Assembly (NCBI RefSeq): GCF_027744825.2
Contig: NC_071335.1
Coordinates: 11,055,001 to 11,119,000 of the forward strand
Length of the DNA: 64,000 nucleotides
From: Synchiropus splendidus
Taxonomy: Eukaryota > Chordata > Actinopteri > Syngnathiformes > Callionymidae
Direction: 5' to 3'
A program made the translations under genes and the position numbers. Shown piece by piece: positions 50,455-61,530 of this stretch. Positions within the stretch are counted from its first letter, which is position 1. Every line of letters begins with the position of its first letter. The notes under the pieces were generated by a model that made no database searches, was not told the origin of the DNA, and saw nothing but the letters and a program-made list of their open reading frames with translations.

Positions 50455-50770
50455 GTGGTAGCATGAAGCACAGAAGTATCTCAGGTAGCTCATCCAGGAT
50501 GGCACACTAACAGGTCTGTGGCAAGATGGTTTGCTGTGACCCCCAACATGGTGTCAAGGCCAGTAGCTCAGGAGAAGTCCAAGGGCCTAGGCCTAGAAAA
50601 TGACCTCCAGCTGGCCACTAATGTGCATGTTGTTGCTCCGACTGCAAGACACAGACTCCATGAGGGTGGCACGAGGGCATGGCGTCCATAAGCAGGGTCT
50701 ACGGTAACAGCTCAGCAGCGTGGGGCCCAACTGGCGTTGCCACTGAACACCAGGATAGGCTACGTGACAG
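50455..50770 (+). pseudogene. Tc1-like transposase remnant (N-terminal half)
   Basis: Plus-strand translation gives LIQDGTLTGLW and, in another frame, ARWFAVTPNMVSRP at 50521-50562. After a deletion it gives LENDLQLATNVHVVAPTA, RHRLHEGGTRAWRP, a stop, and TAQQRGAQLALPLNTRIGY to about 50770. This matches the N-terminal helix-turn-helix DNA-binding region of fish Tc1-group transposases, with V..STVSR-type recognition helix and RLHEGGLRARRP-type second domain. Roughly 50 codons are missing between the blocks. The DDE catalytic domain is absent. The 103-codon frame starting at 50679 is a wrong-frame shadow. Confidence 0.75.
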
Positions 50771-52017
<1,247 letters not shown>

Positions 52018-52609
52018 ATTTATTTCATACACTTTCTCAACTTTTGAAGGCTACACTAGTAGAATCTTGTTTAGTGCATTATATCTTTCAGATTACTTAC
52101 CTACTTAGCATCTGTTTACAGATTCGGGCCACTTGGAAGAGTCTGCTGCTGAGGACCCTCAATTACCTGCATGTGAAAGTGGATTGCACATTAAGATAGT
52201 TGCGCAGAGAACACTTTTACAGTCAAAGATGGCTGTGTACAAAAAAGAAAGTGAAAGAAAAGCAAGATATAAGCACCATATAAGTGTGTCCTCTGCTGGT
52301 TTTCCTAACTTTGAGGTTAGCACTACTGATATCTCAAAACATCTCCTCGGCTTTCTCTAAAAATGCAATTTGAATTCATCGCACCATCATCGCTGACATG
52401 TTTTATCTCACATAAACACCCACTATAGTTTTAGTTTCGGAGAATGAAGGTTTATTTCAATCTCCTGTAATGCATTGTGACTGCATTTGTTGTATGACCG
52501 ACACCTCCCTACATTATATAACATTGATTCCATTCAGCGCAGTAAACATTTCTTCTTACATTAAACAGAGATTGAAACACCTCTTATAATCTTTACCTCT
52601 GATTCTCAT

Positions 52610-53100
52610 AGCCCTATTATTTTTGGAACAGTAGTAGTGTGTAACTGTGTTTATGCTTGTATCTGTGATGTTGTCTTGTGTCGTGTGTTACTGTCAGTCT
52701 TCTGCTTCTGATCATTGAAGAGTCTTCTCACGATAATCTTGAGTCACTTTGTCAGTGAGTTCCACATTTCCACTCCCACTATTGCGGTGTACATTTGTCT
52801 CAGAGAGGTTCTAGCACATAGTTGGTAGAATTTCCATCTTCTTCTCTGCTCCTCCTCATCAGAAGTTAGATTCAACAGTCTTTGTGGATGATCCAGTAGC
52901 AGTGCATTTCTGGCTCTAAACATGAGGAGCAGTGTTTGTCTGTCTAATAGCTCAGGAAACTTCAGTCTTCTTGTTTTCGCAAACAGATGATTCGTATGTG
53001 CTATGTAGCCTACCTCATTCTAAGCGCCTTCTTCTGTAGCAGAAGGTCTTGTTACATTGGTTGCTGTCCCCCCACAGCTCGACTCCGTAGTTCCAATGTT
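52610..53100 (-). mobile_element. LINE (Rex/CR1-group-like) RT C-terminal remnant
   Basis: Reading the minus strand, YGVELWGDSNQCNK lies near 53095-53060. After a frameshift an open frame of about 86 codons without a start codon runs from 53007 to 52750: YIAHTNHLFAKTRRLKFPEL, LDRQTLLLMFRARNALLL, WKFYQLCARTSLRQMYTA and GVEMWNSLT. The pattern YG.E.WG...HTN.LF...LKF.EL...Q...MF.ARN.LL...ARTSLRQ...GV..WNSL is the typical end of Rex1/CR1-like non-LTR ORFs. A stop follows (TK*), then KIIVRRLF, and the 3' untranslated end is near 52610. The precise clade is uncertain. Confidence 0.72.
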
Positions 53101-54629
53101 GTCATATGATTTTTTTTTTAAATAACCGGAGGGTGGGCTGTTGGGTCGGACACTTTCTGTTCAGCCTTGTGTCTCACTTCACTACATGAAACTGTGTGTA
53201 AAGGGAACAAGTGGGTCCCAAACCGGGCAGGACGCTCCTTGTTTGTTGAACCTATTGAGCCTAAGACAACCAGGGATTAAAAACAAAGTTCATTCAGAGC
53301 ACACACGAGGAGATGCAAAAGAGAAACAAAGCTTGTGGACTGCTAATTTGTTTCTGCGGAGGACTAAATCCACCTTTCACTCGACAGCCAGAAGAAGCCT
53401 CCGGCTTCCCAACACACATACTAATTGAGGGAAAGGGGGCCATCCCCAGATGTCTCACCCCATGCTCATACATTTCATTTCTAATCCAAACTAACTCTAA
53501 ATTCTCTCCCTGAAATCTATCCTTTTCTCTTCCCTTCATCTCAATTTGAGTGTCTATATCTCCATACTTTGATCTTCCACTGACTGACCCTTATCTGATC
53601 CTCCCAGTTCTCCCACTTACTGTGACAATTCCCTCCTCAGCGCTGCCTACCTTCTTAATTTCACATCCTCTTACTGGTTTGACCCACTCAAGAGCCACCG
53701 TGGGGGCTGTCATGAGATAAGTGGTCCATGGGCTTCAGGTTTTTGACAAGCTTGACCCACAGCCATGAACCCGGTGAACGTCCCTGCGGAGACTTGAGGC
53801 TCAACGTGGAAGTATAGACCTTGCAGGACCTATAAGAGACAAATTCAGCCGTGTCCGCCTTGAGCAGTTTCTTCAGCCTCTGCTGGTTTTGGCAAGGAAC
53901 ATAGTTAAGTGTCAAGCTTACGGTTGTGTGTTGTGAAATAGAGTTGATGGGAAACCATAACATTATCCTCTGCAGTGGTTGAACAGGATGAGGGACTTAA
54001 ACAAAGACTTGCAGGACGGTATCTGTCTTGGGAACCTGATATCTTCACCTCTCTTTTTGACTGGACACCACAAATATAAGGATACAGACGTATCTCTCTA
54101 TAGAAGTTCTCTTCCTCTAAAGTCTTCAGATCTGAAAGATCAGATCCACTTGATGGTTCTACATAGTTGGGGCTGTAGGCCTTACATTTAAAAGAAAGCA
54201 TGAAACACTCCACACTCAATGATGCTTTACTTACTTCATCCCAGAGGCCACTGCAGACACAAAAGCGCAGATCACCAGTGATCAGATCACATCAAAGGAG
54301 GAACACAAACCTAGTGAGACAAACACATCCCTGCGAATACACAAGACTCTTCAACACAACTTTTTTCTTCCCATGCCTTTTTCAGCCCTCTTCATCACAG
54401 AGAAGCCACTGCAAAAACAGCACTTTAAGACTCTTTAAGCTAGTGACAAAACAAATTCTTTCCTGATACCATCTGATGCTGCCTGCCCTCACTTGAGTCC
54501 TTTGCACTCAACTTTGAAGGCCTCATCTTCACATAAAATCTGTTTGTTTTTGGGATGCAGAAATATCTTAGAAAGAAGAAATGATCCACTTTGAATCATT
54601 TCGGTGTTGCAGGCAGGAGTCCTAGGCAT
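53101..54629. other. Unassigned non-coding sequence
   Basis: No supported gene. The minus-strand frame 53688-53963 (91 codons, with QRLKKLLKADTAEFVSYRSC) has protein-like composition, but I recognise no family and see no convincing splice context. Confidence 0.35.
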
Positions 54630-54823
54630 TTGTGATGGGTAGATGAGGTATCATGAAACAGTATTGCATGACACCTTGTCCGATTTTTTAGAGAGCACTA
54701 GATAGAGCTCTTGGTTTAGAAATGGTGTGAGGTTTCAACGACACATTGCACAGCAGACTGAAAATCATGAAACCTCCCCGATCCTTCAATACTGTGTCAT
54801 GAAACCTCATCTACCTATTACAA
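54630..54823. mobile_element. hAT-like MITE, 194 bp
   Basis: About 37-base inverted termini: left TTGTGATGGGTAGATGAGGT, right complement TTGTAATAGGTAGATGAGGT. Both continue to CATGA.ACAGTATTG. Flanking octamers CTAGGCAT and CAAGGCAC match at 6 of 8 positions, consistent with an aged 8-bp target duplication. No coding capacity. Confidence 0.75.
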
Positions 54824-56104
54824 CAAGGCACTAGTTTGTGCAACTTAATGGATTGCAGGTCTTAACTTTTCACTATTTTCTTGCTGTGGATTATGTGGAT
54901 TAGGGAACACTTTCTCAGAATTGTGAAGCTAATTTCAAGATTCTGGGACTGAAAGGCTTAAAGGAACTTCCATGTAGATTTTTTTTTTTCATTGTTTGAT
55001 AAAAAAATTTTGAATTCAGATGTGAGAAGTGGGAAGTATTCGTCTTATCAGTTATGGGATTAGTTGCTCCCGGCGCCAGACGAGTCTTGATTTGGGGAGA
55101 TTTACAGAGAGTTTCCAATCACCCTTGGCACCAAAATATGGACCAGACCAAGCCACGTGCCAAATCAGAGCTGCATTCACCAGCTCCGTGTAGATCCATT
55201 GGCAACCCAGCGTGGAAGTTAAACTCAGCAGCACCAATCACAGCGGGTCAGAGCAACTGTCGGCACAAAATACTGAACAGTTTGTAGGTAACAAACCTTG
55301 CCATTGTTCAACCTCCGTCTGTGAGCAGCGTGTTGGAAGGTTGATGTTTAAACTCATTTGCTCCCAGTTTCTTCTTTCACACTGGCATCATTATACGGCT
55401 GTAAAACACACACATGTATTGTATGTGAAAGAAATTGATATGTCTGCAGTATTTGTCACCTTAGCCTTCAAGTGTGCATCAAGATTTCATGCCCTGCTGA
55501 CTTCTGTACTGCCACTCCTGTGTCGTGGAGGGACAGGAAAATGAGAACCAATGGAACCACCTCAGGACTCTGCAGCTTTATAGCATGCTAGACGTAAGCT
55601 CCATGTCTGATTTTATAGGCGGAGATAGAAGTTGTGCCAAGCATGTGTGTGTGTGTCTGTGTGTCGCTGTATCTGTGTGAGCCGAAGTTTAAAACATATG
55701 TGATTTATGAAAGCTGATCGGGGGTTTAGTGGTGTGTGTACTTTTTGACAAAGATCTGTTTGGGACTTATACGCGGTCTGATCCCCAAAGATTAGGAGAT
55801 TATTTTGGATTTCTGTTTGGCCTTGTCGTCTTTGGTTTGTGAGTAAACACGTTGACTGTTAAGCTGGTGACTCTTGATGGGCTTATTTGATTATCATGTG
55901 CTTGCATAAATCAAACATGATGTTTTGATCTAGTTCCAGGCTATGAAATATGTGGGACAGAAATGGCTTAAATCCAAAATCATGTCAAAATCTGAAAGTT
56001 GCAAATGGGTACAAAATATATCACACATGATTGTATTTTTACAATTGTATCTACAGCCTGCCCGACAAGCTGTTTTGTTACACATCGTCGGTTATGTTAC
56101 GTAT
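54824..56104. other. Unassigned non-coding sequence
   Basis: No gene. Imperfect GT-rich sequence occurs at 55644-55680. A 110-codon frame at 55212 has no recognised domain. Confidence 0.4.
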
Positions 56105-56834
56105 TGTCATGTTCGGTCAGGGATGGTCAGTTTATCTTTTCATTTTCAACTACAGGGACAAAATAATGGACACCTAAAAAAAGCTAAAAAAGCTTTCAGA
56201 TGTTTCCATTATTTTGTCCAACCCCTGTATCTGTTGTCTTGTTCTCGTCCACTTCCTGCTTTGTTTCTTTCGGGTTATGTCTTGTCTTTCTCTGTGCATC
56301 GTATCTACCGCTTATGGATTGCACCTGGAGTCTTCCTTTGCTCCCCTTATGTGCCCCTCAGTTACTGTCTGCATTGTCCATGTTTACCGTTTTGTTGCTA
56401 AAGGCTGGCTTTTTTTTTTCTGTGAAAGACGCCACACATAAAGATCACAATTGCACGCCTTGCACCTCTAGATTCTGCCTCCAGAAGTGTGTGTCCTCAA
56501 AGCCAGAAATCTCACACGTGAAAAAAAGTGGAAATGTCGCAACTAGAGGAAAATACAACTCGCTGCATTAAAAGTGCGTGGGATGCTGGTGATTTTAAAT
56601 GGAAGAAACTGAATGAAACATCACAGAAAATATATGACGGGGACTAAAGTTTGCTGCACACGCACATGAAAGGATGGGACGGGTGAGAACGGCTGCAGAT
56701 TGAAATGAGATTTACGTCTCTGGTCTCGTCCTCCTTCTGTGCTGCTCCCTTGGTTTGTCGTTTTTTTCCTGGAGTAAACCTTTGTTGACCTCTCACTCTG
56801 TCTCTTGCATTTGGGTCCTCTCAGTACCGAGACA
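56105..56834 (+). mobile_element. Probable diverged LTR, interrupted by a MITE
   Basis: Begins TGTCATGTTCGG and ends TACCGAGACA. Near the 3' end it has GCATTTGGGTCCTC, the same placement as the GGGTCC-type motif in the LTRs at 32515, 42852 and 60388. Subtracting the nested 75-bp element and its TA duplication leaves about 653 bp, close to the 640 and 638 bp of two of those. No matching target duplication was found (CGTAT versus TATTT), so the borders and the call are tentative. Confidence 0.4.
56153..56227. mobile_element. 75-bp near-palindromic Tc1/mariner micro-MITE
   Basis: Left CAGGGACAAAATAATGGACA; right complement CAGGGGTTGGACAAAATAAT then GGAAACATC. TA lies on both sides (56151-56152, 56228-56229). 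The element is little more than two terminal repeats joined through AAAGCTAAAAAAGCTTT. The termini match a widespread Tc1-like TIR of the form CAGGGGTTGGACAAAATAAT. Confidence 0.8.
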
Positions 56835-57749
56835 TATTTCCCATCTTTCCAAATGCATTTCTTTGAAAGTGGACCCCCAATAAAGAAAGTATACACAAAT
56901 CCCTCCACTCAACAGATCGTACGAACTTTTCGTGATCTTTATTTGTCTGTTGTCTTGTTATCAACACTTGCATGTGAACAGGTTCAGTAAAATTTTAGCA
57001 GTGCGTGAAGCTTTCGAAGAGCACCACACTGTTAGTTGCACACACTATTAGGCGTGTGTGCGTCTGTGTGTACACACGTATGTGCAGAGAGCTTTGCCTA
57101 AAGGGAAGTGGTGAGAGGTGCTCACACTGAAACCTCTTTTAGAGGAGAAGTAAACAACATCTATCTTGAGTCCTGGCCAAACTGTCTTCCTACACCACAT
57201 CCGACGTGATTTCACAAAGAGGCCTTTCCGTTCATCTATTTTTTACGCCACTTGTGTAGTTTTCATCAGGGAGAGGGTACATCTAAGCCCTCTGCTTCCT
57301 CTCCCCTCGAAAAAAAAATAGAGTCTTCTAATATTATCCACTACCTGCAAGCCTCCATCAACTCATCTACCCTGCGCCTCAAGAGATACTGTATCTTTAA
57401 GTGTCTACGGATGTGCCAGAGAGTCCGTGTGTGTGTCTCCCGGTAGGAAAAACAACTCATCTCCTTACTCATCTTCTCCCAGAACAAATGCTTCCTGAGT
57501 GATTTCAGCTTCGAGAGGCACAATCTCCCCTCCAACAATAGCGCACTCTTTAAAACACAGCAGTAGTAGCACCCACACATCCACCCACCCACGAAATCTC
57601 AAGAACTGACACATTAAGGCTGCCCTCTTCCTTGTCCTAGTTAGAGCGACACACTCTTCATGGCTTCACTAACACGTTAAGGACTTGAAAAACATGGTGT
57701 CATGTAAAGAATGACATTAGCAGTGGAGTAGAAGGAGGGCACAGATTTC

Positions 57750-57752
<3 letters not shown>
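56835..57752. other. Unassigned non-coding sequence
   Basis: No gene. GT-rich sequence near 57050-57075 is short and imperfect. Confidence 0.4.

Positions 57753-57793
<41 letters not shown>
57753..57793. repeat. (TG)n microsatellite
   Basis: About 20 GT units. The minus-strand HTHTHT frames are artefacts. The next ~800 bp up to the Harbinger-like scrap hold nothing I can assign. Confidence 0.98.
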
Positions 57794-57795
<2 letters not shown>

Positions 57796-58614
57796 CGTGC
57801 TGCGGTGGGCAGCCAAGTTTCCTAATGGACGAGTGACTCCATTGATTCTCTCCTTCACTACACATGGACATATGTGATCTGCCTCTTGTCGTCCCATATG
57901 AAGTATCATTGTGTCTCGCATCAGCAAACTCTGACCCACAAAATGATTAATGTGTGACAAAACGCCAGCAAGTACAATCCACTATACTTGACCAGAGATT
58001 TTTGTTCATCAACTCGCCTTGATTCCGCAATATTAAAATGGAAGTCGACAGTTAAAAACGTGCATATCTGAAATCCACATACATAATTTGTGACGGAAAT
58101 GTCATAGTTGGCCGCAGGTGGCAAAAGATGAGGCCAAACATCAGCAAATCTCACTCTGACAAATGAGACAGGCTTCAAAACCACGGTAGTGGTCCTTATA
58201 GTGACATGAGAATTGTTCTATTTCACTGAGTTTATTAAAGGATGTGTTTTATGTTGTCTGTTTTCAGGCTTGCACTTGTTTTCTCCATAGCGGATCACGG
58301 ATGACCATTGGCCTGCCGTTGCAAGTCGTACCGCTTGAGTCTTGAAAATAACAGAAAAGAACAAAGAGAAATGCGAAGACTATGATGGTTATGTTTCAGT
58401 GTTTTAACCCAGACTCTTGTGTCAGTTGACAGGGCAGTATTTGGGCAGCTTTCCCGGCTTTGTGGACTGTTGTCTATGCTCCTATTACATAAAAAATTGT
58501 AGCTGTTTGTTCCAAACAATTACTTGCATGCATTGTTTACGTTGCTGTTCACCAATGTATCCACTATGGGGAGCAGCACAGAGTCAAAGTTTATGACAAC
58601 CACGACAAACAAAC

Positions 58615-58790
58615 ATGGCAACTGTGGACGAAATATTGTTAATGCACCTCTTTCAAAAAATAAGGAATGGAGGCAGCTTTGTAGGAGTCGGTGGTCGGTG
58701 AGGACGTTAAACATATCGAGACTTGAGGACGGAGAATTTCCTCCATTGTTATGTCTTCTTCGTGTCTCATTGGAGCTATGTATCGTGTAG
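58615..58790 (+). pseudogene. PIF/Harbinger-like transposase N-terminal scrap (tentative)
   Basis: From an ATG at 58615 the frame reads MATVDEILLMHLFQKIRNGG. After a one-base shift it reads LCRSRWSVRTLNISRLEDGE and FPPLL, with a stop at 58788-58790. The second block resembles the conserved RRWWVRPLN..R...GEF..L segment near the start of Harbinger-type transposases. No catalytic region or termini were found. About 45 residues of evidence only; chance similarity is possible. Confidence 0.42.
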
Positions 58791-60387
58791 TAACAGCAAC
58801 ACCGACTCCACAGTTTCCTCTGGTACTGCTACGTTTAGTCCGTATCTGTAAGCTTTGTGTAAAACGTACCGAAACACAGGAGGATCCGTCTGGATCCGTA
58901 CGTCACGTTGAGCACAAATGGTGCCTGTGGTCACATGATTCGCCTGATATTTATGAAAACATATCAGACAATGGTTTGTCATCAATATGAAATTTTGTTG
59001 TAGCAACAAACTGTCCATCCATCGCATACCATGGCAGAGTTCATGTACTCCATCACACCCTCCAGAGGTCAGAAGTGCAGCCCTCCTAGGATCATTCCAG
59101 CTATCGACGTAGAGGAAGCACTCTCTGCTTGAAAATGATTCACAGAAACGTTTTTTCATGCAGGAGTTCAAGTCAGCCATCTAAACGGTCTGTGCAGGGA
59201 GCATCCACTGGAGACGGCTGAAACCGCAGACGCTTAAAGAAAGTTTGTTAACCACTACAGGTCAGACGAGCTCAGCAGACTTTGTGCCTAGTCAGTCTGG
59301 TCAAATTGCCTCGGAGCCGTGTAAGGTGCCCTGTAAGTGACACCGTGTCTCTTCTAGTCGGCGCGTGCAGGTAGAATCATGTAATGTATCCACGCGCTCG
59401 CTGCAACCCCATGCCCCGGGGTTTTGGCAAAACTTCTGACCGGCGTCTGCACAAGTGCGCTGGCCATATTCTTTCCTAATTGAATTATCGGAGTGCAAAA
59501 ACAGCCGTCAGATGGGATTCATGTCAGACTTGCCCTCCAGCATCTCGCTGGCCAGCCACTCAGGCAGGGATTCTCTGGTTATTCAGAGAAAGACAAGTGC
59601 AGTGTGTGTGTGAATCGATGTGATTCCATGTGTGAAGAGTGAGCCTGTGTCTGAACCGCAGAGAGCAGGCGCTAATTCGGTCTCAGAGCAAGTGTGATTG
59701 AACTCCAGCTGCCAGCGGTCATGTGACTCCAATGAAAGGAGAAACAGGAAGCGGAGAGAAGGCATTGTTTTCATGCTGTCCGCCTTTAATCCTCATGCAA
59801 CCTTGCTAGCCTTTACCTTAGTTTCCTGCCTGCGCCTGTGTGTGTCCGAGTGTGCGTGTGTGTGTGTGTGCCATCTGGCCACGACCGGGCTCGATCTGGG
59901 TGCGATCACAGCAGATGAGCATCAGATGTGATCGGGGGTCTTCTCTCCTTCATTTAATTCATCCCTTCTTGCCTTTTTCACTTCATTTAACCTGCTCCAA
60001 TTCCTTTAAGTGTATGCATGTGTGTGTGTGTGTGTGAGTCAACCATCCCGAGGCAATACACACTTCCTCAAATGTCACTAAGTGTAATTATCTTGTATTG
60101 GCCAGTCGTTGAACGCTAATCACCTATTCGCTGCTAATGAAACATGTTGCACTTGTGATACCGCGGTCCCTGCTGACGTGTCTCACGCTAACTCGATTGG
60201 GTGACATCTGACGAACCCTGAGTGGAAGAGAGCAGCCAGATAACTTGGATGAATAAGACTTGGTGGAGGGGGAGAATCACTCAGAGTAGTTACCATTCAC
60301 TGTCTAGTGTGTGTGTGTGTTTATGTGCGTCCTTCTGTAGCTAGACCACCACCTCCTTGTGGGGACCGTTTGCCAGTCAATACAAAC
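58791..60387. other. Unassigned sequence ending in a GT-repeat fragment
   Basis: No gene. Short GT tracts occur at 59838-59870 and 60020-60036. At 60307-60387 a (GT)n run and CTCCTTGTGGGGACCGTTTG resemble the start of the GT-associated repeat and lead up to the LTR insertion point. Confidence 0.45.
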
Positions 60388-60917
60388 TGTTAGAGTTCAA
60401 GACGTGGGGCGGGACCCAAGTGCAGTGATGAAAGAGTCACAGGAGGCCGGAGCGAGTCAAATACAATGATTTAATAAATAGTACCAAAAATATCCAACAA
60501 AAGGTGTCACCGAACCGGGAGAAGAAAACAAAAAATAAATCCAGAGCGTCACAGAAACCGGGAAGAGTCCACAACAACATAAAGTACACTACCGAGGGCG
60601 TCAAAACGAACGCGCAAGTAGGGAGCAACAGAAACAGAGAGAAAACCAAGAAGCCAAGTGGAGTACGGAGAACAAAGGGAGTCAAAATACAAACACTCAC
60701 ATCACCAGGGTTTAGAAATAGCTAAACAGAAGATCATTTCAACGACGGCTAAATGTACGACGGGCCGAGAGAAACGAACGGAGCGTATTACCAGTGGTGT
60801 TGCTGGAGTCTCGGTGTTTTTAAGCTTTGATCATTGATGCTTGGCTCCAGCCGTGTGCCACACAAACAGGAAGGAAGGAGGAAGTCAAGGGAACAAAATA
60901 AAAGCGGAATCATGTCA
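60388..60917 (-). mobile_element. Solo LTR, 530 bp, with 5-bp target duplication
   Basis: On the minus strand it starts TGACATGATTCCGC and ends TTGAACTCTAACA (TG...CA). CAAAC flanks it at 60383-60387 and 60918-60922. Minus-strand ATTAAA lies at 60470-60475, and ACTTGGGTCCCGCCCC sits near the 3' end, parallel to the other LTRs. No internal retroelement sequence is adjacent. It sits between two parts of GT-repeat-like sequence. Confidence 0.85.
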
Positions 60918-60945
60918 CAAACATCATTTTTTGTGTCTTTGTTTG

Positions 60946-61165
60946 TGTGTGTGTGTGTGGGCATATTTTGTCATACTTGTGAGTCTTGACAAGCCACCTT
61001 CTGGTGAGGACATTTTGGCCTGTCCTCACTCAAAGTAGTTTTTTAAAATTGGGCACAGGTTAGGTTCAGCCATTTGTTTTGGATGGTTAAGGGTGAGGGG
61101 CTGGGGCTGGCACGATGGCAATGAGAGGTCCGCACAACAATAACTAAACAAACATGCGCGTGCAT
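60946..61165 (+). repeat. GT-associated teleost dispersed repeat, copy 3
   Basis: Begins with (GT)n. Then come TACTTGTGAGTCTTGACAAG, GGTGAGGACATTTTGGCCTG, TTTTGGATGGTTAAGGGTGA and GGCAATGAGAGGTCCGCACA. This is the same order of landmarks as the copy at 17372-17655. Confidence 0.7.
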
Positions 61166-61193
61166 GTGTGTGGGAGTGAGTGCGTGTGCATCA

Positions 61194-61530
61194 CAAATAG
61201 CAAACTCAAGGCCCAGGGGCCAAATCCTGCCTGCCGAGTCACTTTATGTGGCCAGTAAAAGCTTATAGTATGTGTAGTTCCTAAAAACATAAATCACTCG
61301 CACTAAAAACTGGATCACTTCCGACCAGAGTGCCTCGCGAGCTATGAGTCAGAGTCTGTAGTGAACCTCAGAGATGCCTTATGCTGTAATTAATGTGCAA
61401 TAATTTAAAGGCGGGTGGTGGGGCGGTAATATTGCATTCTCTTATTACCTATTAAAACAGTGCCAGTTGTGTAGTGTACAACAAGCACACAATTATTTCA
61501 GCCAGAACTAATTGAGTTTGAGGCCTCCAG
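61194..61530. mobile_element. Degraded hAT-like MITE
   Basis: Left part CAAACTCAAGGCCCAGGGGC followed by CAAATCCTGCCTGCCG; right-end complement CTGGAGGCCTCAAACTCAAT. Both resemble the CAGGGGTGTCAAACTCA-type terminus of a common fish hAT family. The flanking octamers do not match, so the exact borders are uncertain. Confidence 0.55.

Noticed and set aside
53688..53963. Candidate host exon (91 codons, minus strand)
   Set aside because: No recognised family, no convincing splice sites and no companion exon. It is kept only as a remark in the gap annotation.
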